From Actinomycetota bacterium (GTDB lineage Bacteria > Actinomycetota > AC-67), in NCBI GenBank assembly GCA_005884515.1, contig VAWS01000069.1, positions 1 to 33,236 of the forward strand: a DNA stretch of 33,236 bases, read 5' to 3'. A model generated the notes under the pieces. It was not told where the DNA came from and made no database searches. It worked only from the letters and a program-made list of their open reading frames with translations. The position numbers were made by a program, and so were the translations under genes. Positions 13,873 through 22,952 of the stretch are shown piece after piece. Position 1 is the stretch's first letter. The number at the start of each line of letters is the position of its first letter.

Positions 13873-14753
13873 TCGTCGCCGTTCGCGAACAACGCGACGA
13901 CGCCCCGGTGACCTTGGGCAGCAAGGTCCTGTTCGAATCGCCATTCGGATAGGCCCGACCAGTCGCTCGTATACAGGTCGTTCGCCGGTGGGAATGCAGT
14001 GTCGTGCGCGGAAAAACGGAACCACGCCGCCATCGGCACGGTGTGGCTTCCTTCGACGGCGTCGATACGCAGAAGCCCGAGCACGGGATCGATCGCATCG
14101 AGCGGTCCCTTCGGATCGTCAGCGGGCGTCTTGGTATGCGGAGGAGCGTCGATCCCAAAGTTCGCGACGTGTGCCTCGAGACTGCGGTTGTCGCTCGCGT
14201 TCGGAATCGAAACGCTGCTCCACCCGATCGAAGCCGGCCGAAGGTTCGCGTACGCACGACGAACCGAAAGGGCGATCTGCTGAACCAGGAACGCTTTGAC
14301 GTTCGCGCCCGGGTTGCCGGCTTCGATCGTCGGCGTGCTCGTCGTGTTGATCATCATGTCGGGGCCCGAATGCGTGTGCGATCCCAACAGCAAGATGTTG
14401 TTCTCCGTCAGACCGAGGTCTGCGACCCGGCCCGCAAGCGCATGGTGCATGTCCCCGAGAGCGCCGACGAGGTCCACCGACACGAGCGCGATCTTGCGCG
14501 CACCGCGCGTCAAGACGAGGGTGCGTGCCCAAAGGCGCGTCGCCACGCCGTTCGCCAATATGTCGGGTCGAACGTAGCCGTCGAAGTTGCGACCGAGATC
14601 GGGGGTGATGTCCGCGACCCCAACGCCGGCCTGGAGTCGGGTGCTCGCCGCCCGGACGCCTCCCCCAGCCAGCGACACTGTCAGCGCAAACACGCCGACG
14701 GCGGATGCAAGCGCGACCCGCCTAGTGATCTTGTTCCGTTTCCCGATGCGCAC
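13854..14753 (-). pseudogene. N-terminal part of broken neutral/alkaline ceramidase
   Basis: The family hydrolyses ceramide to sphingosine and fatty acid outside the cell. The GTG at 14753 gives a signal peptide (KITRRVALASAVGVFALTVSLAGG). Family motifs follow: GVGVADITPDLGRNFDGYV, LVLTRGARKIALVSVDLVG, the zinc-site region LLLGSHTHSGPD, and a C-terminal VVALFANGDE. After NGDE the frame ends in TCGPQ and a stop, while the next frame resumes with DVRTAVICFCGQ. About 40-50 residues normally lie between these points, so both a deletion and a frame change are likely. A start at 14864 would overlap the divergent oxidoreductase start and adds no signal-peptide logic. Confidence 0.78.
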
Positions 14754-14846
14754 GCTCCGGCCCTTCCGGTCATGGCTACTCCAGTGAACTTCGCCGAACC
14801 AGTGGCCGTTCCTGCGCCGACCCGACCGCCTGCACAGGGCCTCGTG

Positions 14847-14852
14847 TAGGCT
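14847..14852 (+). promoter_or_regulatory. -10-like element of the LLM oxidoreductase gene
   Basis: TAGGCT ends 10 bases before the ATG at 14863, and no Shine-Dalgarno sequence lies between them. A start at or within a few bases of the ATG is implied. No clear -35 box. Confidence 0.3.
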
Positions 14853-14862
14853 CGCGCGCGTC

Positions 14863-15879
14863 ATGCGCCTGCCGATCGGGATCGAGATCCCCTACACCGA
14901 CCTTCAGGACCGCGCGTCGCTGATCGCGCTCGCGCGCGAGGCGGAAGACCTCGGTTACGACTGCATCTGGTGCAGCGAGGTCTACACGTACGACGCGTTC
15001 ACGACGCTCACGCAGATCGCGTGCGAGACCTCGACGATCAAGGTCGGCACCAACATCGCGCAGATCTACGCGCGCACACCATCGCTCCTTGCCACGACGG
15101 CGGCGTCGCTCGACCAGCTATCGGGCGGGCGCTTGATCGTGGGCGTCGGCGCGAGCGGCCCTCAGGTCGTCGAGGGATGGCACGGCGTCCCCTACGACCG
15201 CCCTGTCCAGCGCACGCGCGAGATCATCGAGATCGCGCGCACGGTGTGGTCGGGCCAAAAGGTGCTCCACGACGGTCCGATCTATCACCTGAACAAGGGC
15301 CTGAAGCTGCTCAACGCCGGTCATCGCAAAGACATCCCGATCTATGTGGCCTCGCTCGGGCCCAAGAACGTGGAGATGACGGCGGAGGTAGCCGACGGGT
15401 GGCTGCCGTTCCCGTTCTCATCCGCGCACGCGCGCGCGGTGTTCGACGCGCCGATCAAAGCCGGGCTGGCGAAGCGTTCGGCAGAACGCGGTTCGTTCCA
15501 CGTCGCGCCGTTCGCGCCGGTCTTCGTCGGCGACACCGAGCAAGGCTTGAACGGCGCGCGCATGGTGGTCGGCTTCTACATCGGCGGGATGGGCTCGAAG
15601 GAGAAGAACTTCTACAACCAGCTGGTGCAGCGCTACGGCTTCGTCGAGGAAGCGAAGAAGGTGCAGGAGATGTTCCTCGGCGGCGACAAGGCCGGCGCGA
15701 TCGCGGCGACGCCGGACGAATTGGTCGATCAGGTATCGATCGTCGGTGACGAAGCGCGGGTACGCGACCGGCTGCAGGCGTTCGCCGATGCGGGCGCCAC
15801 AGAGCTCGTCGTCTCGTTCCTGGGAGACCCGGCGGCGCGCAGTGACATGATGAAATCGCTGGCGCGCGCGAACGCCTGA
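14863..15879 (+). CDS. LLM-class (F420-dependent type) oxidoreductase
   Basis: A 338-residue luciferase-like monooxygenase-fold enzyme, a TIM barrel that typically uses F420 in actinobacteria. Family features are the N-terminal GIEIPYTDL, LAREAEDLGYDCIWCSEVYTYDAFTTLTQIA, KVGTNIAQIYARTPSLLATTAASLDQLSGGRLIVGVGASGPQ, the middle PIYVASLGPKNVEMTAEVADGWLPF and the C-terminal VSIVGDEARVRDRLQAFADAGATELV. Length is normal (about 330-350). The substrate is unknown. The stop lies one base from the stop of the convergent membrane-protein gene. Confidence 0.93.
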   Translation: MRLPIGIEIPYTDLQDRASLIALAREAEDLGYDCIWCSEVYTYDAFTTLTQIACETSTIKVGTNIAQIYARTPSLLATTAASLDQLSGGRLIVGVGASGPQVVEGWHGVPYDRPVQRTREIIEIARTVWSGQKVLHDGPIYHLNKGLKLLNAGHRKDIPIYVASLGPKNVEMTAEVADGWLPFPFSSAHARAVFDAPIKAGLAKRSAERGSFHVAPFAPVFVGDTEQGLNGARMVVGFYIGGMGSKEKNFYNQLVQRYGFVEEAKKVQEMFLGGDKAGAIAATPDELVDQVSIVGDEARVRDRLQAFADAGATELVVSFLGDPAARSDMMKSLARANA

Positions 15880-15880
15880 G

Positions 15881-17041
15881 CTATTTCGACGGCGTCGAGC
15901 ACGGGTAAACGATCACCGAGACGATGACGCGCGTCCTCCCGTTCAGCGGCTGGGTCGCCGCCGAAGCGCTCCCGCACCCCCGGCCTTTCAGCGAGCCGGT
16001 CCGACCCTCCGGTCTCGCCTGACCGTCCGTCACCGTCCAGCCGGCCGTCTTGAGCGCGCCGGTGTACCTGCTGTAGGCCTGGTTCAGGCCGAAGGTCGAG
16101 AACCATGTCGCAATACACTCGGAGGAGGAGTCATAACCGATGTAGGCCGTGAAGCCCGCCGGTGTGGGAAGGTGCAACTTCGTCGCGCACGGCGGAAGCC
16201 CTCTGATCCGGCTCGGCTGTGGCCCCGGCTTTATGACGGTGGGTGACGCCACCGGAACCGACGTGTTCGTCAGCCCGATCGTGATCCCGGCGGCGAGCGC
16301 AACGGCGGTCACCACGATGCCGATCCACCCGGGCTTCCCCGTAAACCAGCGGGGGCGCATGACGAACGCCGTGTTCTTCGACGCCATCCCGGCGAGGAGC
16401 GCGAGGCCGAGCGCGCACGCAAGCGACACGAAGATCCAGCCGTCCGACGGAAGCTTCGCGTCGAAGGCGATCGGTTGCAGGTAGCGCTTCAAGATCAGAC
16501 CGATCACGCACGCCCATCCGATCCCCTCGACCACGAGCGGCGACTCGACCGGGAACGCGATCGCGACTCCGGCGCGCCGCAGGATCACGATCGCGAGCGC
16601 CGCCAGCGAGAGGAAGAAGATGATCGGTCCCCACGTGCCCGAGCTCCAGCCGCTGACGTTTCCCGGGCTGCTGTGGTACCAGGGCAGGAACACCGAACCG
16701 GCCAGCAAGACAGCGAACACCCCACTGCCGAGCTCGGCCCACGGCTGGTCGACGATCTGCGGCGACTCCTTCGCCGGCGCAACCCGTACCGGCACCTCGA
16801 CCGGCGCCGGAGCGGCCGACTCCCAAAGCGCGCGCCCCTCGCCGACCGCGACGGGGCGGGCGGGCTGCTCGGCCTCGTCGCGCGTGATCTCGACGCGAGG
16901 CCGGTCCTTCGCACGCGGGGACGGCCTGGATGCTCGAGCAGCCTTCGCGCGCGGCTTCGGCTTGGCGCGCGCCTTCACAGCCCTCACCTTCACAGCCTTC
17001 GGCTTCGCGCTCGATGTGGGTTTCTTCTTCTGGGGAGACAT
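15881..17041 (-). CDS. Membrane protein with a basic Lys/Ala/Arg-rich N-terminal tail
   Basis: About 386 residues from the ATG at 17041 (GGTGAG upstream; a GTG at 17050 is the alternative). The first 55 residues are almost wholly Lys, Ala, Arg and Pro, like nucleic-acid-binding tails. A Glu/Val/Pro-rich linker follows. Five hydrophobic segments lie at about residues 105-125, 143-160, 170-187, 203-220 and 240-262. The last 120 residues are a soluble domain with four cysteines (PPCATKLHL, SECIAT, GRGCGS, YPCSTPSK), probably outside the cell. I do not recognise a family. It ends the uvrD2-adnA-adnB run, 40 bases after adnB, so it is probably in the same operon. Confidence 0.8.
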   Translation of the reverse strand: MSPQKKKPTSSAKPKAVKVRAVKARAKPKPRAKAARASRPSPRAKDRPRVEITRDEAEQPARPVAVGEGRALWESAAPAPVEVPVRVAPAKESPQIVDQPWAELGSGVFAVLLAGSVFLPWYHSSPGNVSGWSSGTWGPIIFFLSLAALAIVILRRAGVAIAFPVESPLVVEGIGWACVIGLILKRYLQPIAFDAKLPSDGWIFVSLACALGLALLAGMASKNTAFVMRPRWFTGKPGWIGIVVTAVALAAGITIGLTNTSVPVASPTVIKPGPQPSRIRGLPPCATKLHLPTPAGFTAYIGYDSSSECIATWFSTFGLNQAYSRYTGALKTAGWTVTDGQARPEGRTGSLKGRGCGSASAATQPLNGRTRVIVSVIVYPCSTPSK

Positions 17042-17080
17042 CGGACTCACCAGGCTACTGGGTGCGCCGAAGCCGGGGAA

Positions 17081-20000
17081 TCAGGGCGCGTTGGCGGCCA
17101 GCCACGCGCGCCCTTCGGCGCAGTCGCGCTTGAAGTCGCAGAAGCGGCACTGCGGGCCCGGCGTCGCCTCGAACTTGCCGGCGGCGATCGCGGTAAGCGC
17201 CCCGTCCAGCTCGGCCCGGATCTCGCCGGCCGAGCGCGCCGCGTACGAGCGCTCCGTCTCGTCGCCGAGATACACGAACGTCACCGTCAGCTCGTCGGGC
17301 TTCTTGCCCCAGATCTCTTGCGCGGCCAGCGCATACAGGTCGAGCTGCCATCGCTCGGCGCCCTCTTCCTCGGGACCGCGGCCGCTCTTCCAGTCGACGA
17401 TCTCCCAGCCGCCTTCGGGCCGCTCGAACACGGCGTCCATGCGGCCTTGCACGATGTGGTTCCCCACAACGAGCGAGATCGGCCGCTCCGCCATCATCGG
17501 CGGTACGCCCGAGAAGCGGGTCTTGCGGAACGCTTCCTTCAGCCGCGTCATCGTTGCTTGGTCGAGCTCCGGACCGCGCTCCTCGAAATCCTCCGGCTCG
17601 ATCAGCGTGCCTTGGCCCTTGCCCTCTTGCTCGATCCACGAGTGAACGACGGTTCCGATACGTGCGGCGCGTGACGACTGCCGCGGGAGCGGGCGGATCA
17701 CCGACCAGTAGAACTTCTTGGGGCACTGCGCGTAGGTCACGATCGACGTCACGTTCAGCGCGCGCGGGCGGGCCGGCGGGGCCGGCTCGATCGGCGGGAA
17801 CAGCGATTCGTCCGGCGTGGTGCGTGCGCGTGCCTGCTCGACCGTTGCCGCGATGCCGTCGGGGAACAGCGGGTCGGGATCGCGCTTCGCCGCAAGCGGC
17901 CAGACCTGCGCGCGTTGCGCGCGGCGTTCGATCAGGGGGTTCTCTTCGGGGGCATCCGATTCCACGATGACCTCCACGTCACCGAAGTCTCGCACCTCGC
18001 GCCAGTACTCGCTGGGTCCGAGCGGCTCGGTGAGCGCTTCGAACATCCCGGACGGGTAGTACCAGTGGGCCGCCGTACACACGAGGCGCTTTCGCGCGCG
18101 CGTCACGACGACGTAGAACAGCCGGCGCTCCTCTTCCTCCTGTCGGACCTTCAGCTCGTCCGTGTACTGCGACAGGTTGCCCATGAAGCGGGGGAACACT
18201 TCGGCGTCACCACGCAGGTCGGTCGGGATGTGTTGCGGCGACGTGTACGCGTTCCACGTGCGGGAGATGTCGGGAAAGATCTGCGAGCGACGGCCGCGCG
18301 CGAGCCCCGGCACGACCACAAGATCGAACTCGAGGCCCTTGGCTTGGTGGATCGTCATCAGCTTCACGGAGTCTTCGTCGGTGGGCTGGGCGGCTTCGAT
18401 CTCTTCATCGGCTTCTTCGATCGCGTCGAGCCACTCGATCAACGCGCCCAGCGTTGGTTCGCCTTCGAGCGGCTGGAACGCAGCGATGCGGTCGAGGAAG
18501 TTTGCGAGGTTGTGGCGCGCCGCCGGCGCGGCGTTCGACGGCGACGCGTCGAGCTCGGCCACGATGCCGATCATGTTGAGAGCTCGCTGCGCGAGCTCGG
18601 GCAGCGGCAGGTGACTCTGGGCGCGCAGCTCGGTCAGCATCGCGTTGAAGCGCGTGAGGCGCGCCCGCGCCTCGTCGCTCAGGCCCTCGACTTCGTCTGC
18701 CGCCGCGACCGCTTCCGCGAGGGAGAAGATCACGTCGCCCGGCGCGTCGAGATCGCCGAGCTGTTCCTTCAGGGAGCGGTTCTTCTCGGCTGCTCGGCGA
18801 GCGATCAACGCGAGATCGCGGTGGCCGATCCGCCAGCGCGGGCCGCGCAGCAGGCGCGCAAGGGCAACGTTGCGCATCGGGTCTTCGAGCACGCGCAACA
18901 GCGAAACCAGGTCGATGACTTCCGGCATCTTGAGCAGCCCGCCCAGCCCTATCACTTCGAAGGCGATGTCGCGCGCGCGCAGCTCTTCGACGAGCGGCCC
19001 GAACAGGCGCTTCTTGCGGCACAGGATCGCGATCTCGCGCCACGGCGTCGTTCCGGCGGCGTGTGTGCGCGCGATCTCCTCGGCGATGCCTGCGGCTTCG
19101 GCCGATTGGTCGGGCCACAAGCCGACGGCGACCGCGCCGTCGCCGAGGTCCGGGAAGTGCCGCAGGACCTTGTCCGCGGCACGCCGCTGCGGCGACACGT
19201 GGTCGATCAGCTCGTTCGCCAGCGACAGGATGCGGGCGCCGGAACGGAAGTTGACCTCGAGCGGCAAGATGCGCGCCTTCGATCCGTCGCCTTGCACGAA
19301 CTGCTCGGGGAACGCGAGAAGGTTGTGCAGGCTGGCGCCGCGCCACGCGTAGATGTTCTGGTCGGGGTCGCCGACGGCCATCACCGGGTAGCCGTCCGGC
19401 ATCAGCCGCTTCAACATCCTCGCTTGCGCGATGTTCGTGTCTTGGTACTCGTCGAGCAGCGCGAACCGGTAGCGCGACAGGAAGTCGGCCACGACGCGCG
19501 GGTCGGCGGCGATCTCGCTGGCGAGACGGATCTGGTCGCCGTAGTCGAGCACGCGGCGCGCTTCCTTCGCCTGCTGGTAGGCCTCGACGACGCCGGCGAG
19601 CTCGATGCGCTTCCTGGACGCGTCGACGATCTTGGCGGCGATCTTGTCTGCGGAGTTCTTGATATTCTCGAGGAACTGCTCGTCCCACGCGACGATCTCG
19701 CGCGGATCGACCAAGTGGTTCGAGCAGTCGTCGGCGAGCTGCCGGACGTACGAGACGTGCCAGAGCGTACGCGCCTCCATGTACTGGTACGTGCGCGCGG
19801 AGTACAGGGCCTGATCGCGTCGCGCACGCGACGGAGCAGGCTTTCGGCGGCTTTGTTGGTGAACGTGAGGCCGAGGATCTCGTTCGCCTTGGCGTGTCCG
19901 TTCACGATCAGCCACACGATGCGCGCAGCCATCACGGCGGTCTTGCCGGAGCCCGCGCCGGCGATCAGGACGCTCGGTTCCAGCGGCGCGCTGATCGCGG

Positions 20001-20085
20001 ACCACTGCTGCTTCGTCGGCCATCGCTCGCCGAGCGCCTCGTAGACCTCGACCGGCGCGTCGGTGACGAACATGCTCGCGGTCAC
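17081..20085 (-). pseudogene. adnB: AdnB-like helicase-nuclease, frameshifted near the N-terminus
   Basis: AdnB is the main motor of the actinobacterial AdnAB end-resection complex. The GTG at 20085 overlaps the adnA stop (GTGA). The first frame gives Walker A (LIAGAGSGKT) and motif Ia (LGLTFTNKAAESLLRRVRDAI); near 19800-19825 the reading shifts frame. The second frame continues through YGDQIRL, Walker B LLDEYQDT, VGDPDQNIYAWRG, LEVNFRSG, TIHQAKGLEFD and RRLFYVVVTRARK. A RecB-type nuclease follows (VHSWIEQ, GRMDAVFE, IVDWKSG), with four cysteines (QCPKKF; QCRFCDFKRDC) as in Fe-S nucleases. Motif Ib (usually T-HAFA) and about 35-40 residues around it are absent at the frame change. The remaining 900 residues look intact, which favours a recent lesion or a sequencing fault. 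Confidence 0.88.
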
Positions 20086-22919
20086 AGCGGCACCTCGTCG
20101 CCTTCGGGCCAGACGGGGCACAACGTCTTGAAGCGGCACCACTTGCAGTCTGCGCCGGCGGACGGCGCGAATCGCTCCGCGCGGATGCCATGCACAAAAC
20201 CTTCGAGACGTGCCTGAGCCTTCTCTCCGAATTCCGGATCCTTGGTCGGGTCGACTTGGGCTCGCATGAATCCGCCGCTTTTCGGCATCGCGCCGAGATA
20301 GGCGAGCTGAAGGATCTTCGGTTTGCCTAACTTCGCAAGCTCGGGGACACGGGTCAGCGCAAGATAGTAGGAGGCCAGCTGCAGGTCCTCTGCGGCTTCG
20401 TCGTCCGTTTTGGCATTGCGGCCCGTCTTGTAGTCGATGAGCCTCACCATCGAGCCTGCGAAGCGAACCACCCGATCGATGCGACCTCGCATAACCGCTC
20501 CATCGATCGAAAACTCGAAGGCAACTTCGCTCGCGAGCGTCTCGAGATTTCCATCTGTGGCGAGCCAACGCCGAAGCATCTCCCGGCAATCGAGCTTTCG
20601 GCGGTGCTCGATCGCAACGCTTTCGAACACGGTTGGGTCCCACAGCTCGTCGAGAGCCGCGAGCAACGCTTCTTCCGTGCCCGCGATCTCGCCGCGCGCG
20701 CACCGGTCGACGATGTCGTGCACCCACGTGCCGACGAGCATCTGGTGGCTGGTGTCTGGATCGAGCCCGAGCTCGACTTGATACAGGTACTGCAGCGCGC
20801 AGTTGTCGTATGAGGACAGCCGCGAGTAGCTGGTGCGCAGATCTTCCGCGACGAGCGGCGTTCCGGGATCGGTCCACTCGTGCTCGTACCACCAGGTTTG
20901 TGTGTCGACGCCCGGAAGACGCGCGATGTGGTCGAGGGCGTCGCGGCGTTCGGCGTCGGCGATAGACGCGTCGCGCATCGTGCGTCGCCACGTCGCTTCG
21001 GCCTCGTCCCGCGTTAGCGGTTCCGGCCTCGCCGGCGCCGTGCCCCATTCGAGCCCGAGGTGATGCAGGAACGATGATGGCACTTGCGGTTCGCGTTGGC
21101 TCGACTCGCGCGCGCACGTGAGCAGCATGTGCCGGCGCGCGCGGCTTGTCGCGACATTGAAGAGCCGCCGCTCTTCCGCGAGCCGGTTCATCTGCCGGTC
21201 GAACGGCGACGCAGGCGCCAGAAGGTCGCGCAGGTCGAGCATCGCGCGCTTGTCGCGCGGGTCGGGGAACTCGCCCTCGACGCAGCCGGCAACGATGACG
21301 GCTTCGTGTTCGGTGCCCGCCGCGTTGTGGGCGGTGAGCAAGCGGACTGCGCCGGGCCTGCGCTCGTCCGGCATGTGCCACGGCTCGGGGCCGAACTCGA
21401 CGCCTTCGAGCACGTCGAGGTAATCGTCGAACTGCTTGCCGGGGCGGCGGTCGCTGAACCGCTCGATCGCCTGCGCGAACGCAGTCACCGCGTCGAGCGC
21501 GTCCTCGTCCTCGTCGGCGACGGCCTGTCGCAAATAATCGAGCGACTCCCACAGGAACCAGAAGACCTGGTCCGGACGCTCGCGCATGTTGCGGTCGGCT
21601 ATGTCGTCTATCAGCGCGCGCAGACGATGCAGCTGCGCGACGATCTTCTCCGGCAGCTCACCTGCCGGTGCGTCGATCATCGCCGCCAGCGACGCGCCGC
21701 GGATGTGCGCCTCGCGCCGAAGCGCGCGCACCTCGTACGGGTCGAGCTCGCACACCGGCGACGCGAGCAGCTTCGGCAGCCGGTCTTCGCGTTCGGCGGG
21801 CCGCAGCGCTGCGCGCGCAAGCTCCACCAGCGGGATCAGCACGGGTTCCATCGCGAGCGGCCTGTTCTCGCCGACCACCACGAACGGGACGCCTTCGCGA
21901 TCGAGCGCGCCCCGGATCGCGCGCGACGCGGGTCCGTACCGCCGCACGATGATCGCGATGTCGCCCCACCCGATGCCTTCGCGCGCGCGCAGCCGGTGGC
22001 ACTCGCGCGCGATCGCGTCGGCCTCCTCGGTGAGGTGATCGAACTGCCAGGCCTTCGTTTCGGGCGTCCCGCGATGGCTGCTCGACAGTTCGATCGTCTG
22101 CGTGCCGGGAAACGCCTTTGCGAACGCGGCGCCGGCGTCCGGCAGGCTGCCGCGGAAGCCGTAGATGCGCGCGTCGGGGTTGACCGTCGCAGTGACCGAA
22201 CCGCCAGTGACGAAGAGCGCGCGCAGCAGCTCGTGCTGCGCGGGCGAGACATCTTGGTAGTCGTCGACGAGCAGGTGCTTGGTCTCGGCACGGACCTCGT
22301 CGGCTACGTCTTGGCTTTCGTTCAGCAGCTGCCATGCGCGCGCGATCACGTTGGCGTGGTCGACGACGGCGTCGTCGCGCGCGTCCAGCGTGGTTAGGTA
22401 GCGGCGGAAGAATCGCGCGGCTTCCTCCAGATCGGGCCGGCCGGCTTGGCGCGCCAGATCCTCCAGCTGCTCGGGCGACTTCAATGCGTCTTGCGCGCGC
22501 AGCACGAACTCACGGAGCTCTTCGACGAAGCCGGCCAAGCGGGTCTGCTTCGGGAACGCCGACCAATGCTTCTGCTCGGTGGGGTCGTCGAGCATCTCGC
22601 GCACCAGCGTGAACTGCTCGGGACCGGTGAGCAGCCCGGGCTCTCGGCGGTAGCCGAGACGCCGGTAGTAGTTGCGCAGGAGGCTGAGGCCGTAGGAATG
22701 CCAGGTCGTCACGCGGACCTGGTCCGTGGAGGTGCCGAGCTCGAGGAGGATGTCCTGCGAGAGCGCGCGAGCCGCGCGCCGGCTGTGGACGAGGAACAGG
22801 TTCCCCTTCTCGTTCGCACGGACGAGGTCCAGGTATCGGTTCCGCAGGTGGGTCGTCTTCCCCGACCCGGCCGGGCCCACGACGAGAGAAGCCCCAGCTA
22901 GTTGGATATTCCCGAGCAC
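20082..22919 (-). CDS. adnA: AdnA-like helicase-nuclease subunit
   Basis: A 945-residue partner of AdnB in double-strand break resection. The N-terminal half is a UvrD-type motor with Walker A VVGPAGSGKT and Walker B LLVDDYQDV. The usual DE of motif II is DD here; I recall a similar DD in mycobacterial AdnA. Later motifs are NPDARIYGFRG, SSHRG, LLTAHNAAGTEHEAV (divergent motif V) and RRLFNVATSRARR. The C-terminal half is a RecB-family nuclease with GTWVHDIVD, GRIDRVV and LIDYKTG. Four cysteines (YDNCALQ; ADCKWCRFKTLC) match an Fe-S clasp. It overlaps adnB by GTGA and follows uvrD2 by 33 bases. Confidence 0.88.
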   Translation of the reverse strand: MLGNIQLAGASLVVGPAGSGKTTHLRNRYLDLVRANEKGNLFLVHSRRAARALSQDILLELGTSTDQVRVTTWHSYGLSLLRNYYRRLGYRREPGLLTGPEQFTLVREMLDDPTEQKHWSAFPKQTRLAGFVEELREFVLRAQDALKSPEQLEDLARQAGRPDLEEAARFFRRYLTTLDARDDAVVDHANVIARAWQLLNESQDVADEVRAETKHLLVDDYQDVSPAQHELLRALFVTGGSVTATVNPDARIYGFRGSLPDAGAAFAKAFPGTQTIELSSSHRGTPETKAWQFDHLTEEADAIARECHRLRAREGIGWGDIAIIVRRYGPASRAIRGALDREGVPFVVVGENRPLAMEPVLIPLVELARAALRPAEREDRLPKLLASPVCELDPYEVRALRREAHIRGASLAAMIDAPAGELPEKIVAQLHRLRALIDDIADRNMRERPDQVFWFLWESLDYLRQAVADEDEDALDAVTAFAQAIERFSDRRPGKQFDDYLDVLEGVEFGPEPWHMPDERRPGAVRLLTAHNAAGTEHEAVIVAGCVEGEFPDPRDKRAMLDLRDLLAPASPFDRQMNRLAEERRLFNVATSRARRHMLLTCARESSQREPQVPSSFLHHLGLEWGTAPARPEPLTRDEAEATWRRTMRDASIADAERRDALDHIARLPGVDTQTWWYEHEWTDPGTPLVAEDLRTSYSRLSSYDNCALQYLYQVELGLDPDTSHQMLVGTWVHDIVDRCARGEIAGTEEALLAALDELWDPTVFESVAIEHRRKLDCREMLRRWLATDGNLETLASEVAFEFSIDGAVMRGRIDRVVRFAGSMVRLIDYKTGRNAKTDDEAAEDLQLASYYLALTRVPELAKLGKPKILQLAYLGAMPKSGGFMRAQVDPTKDPEFGEKAQARLEGFVHGIRAERFAPSAGADCKWCRFKTLCPVWPEGDEVPL

Positions 22920-22952
22920 GTAAGCAGCCTTTCGATTTCGACGCAGCGGATA

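Noticed and set aside
14754-14864. ATG at 14864 as start of the ceramidase gene
   Set aside because: It would overlap the start of the divergent oxidoreductase and place about 37 charged residues before the signal peptide. The GTG at 14753 gives a normal signal peptide.
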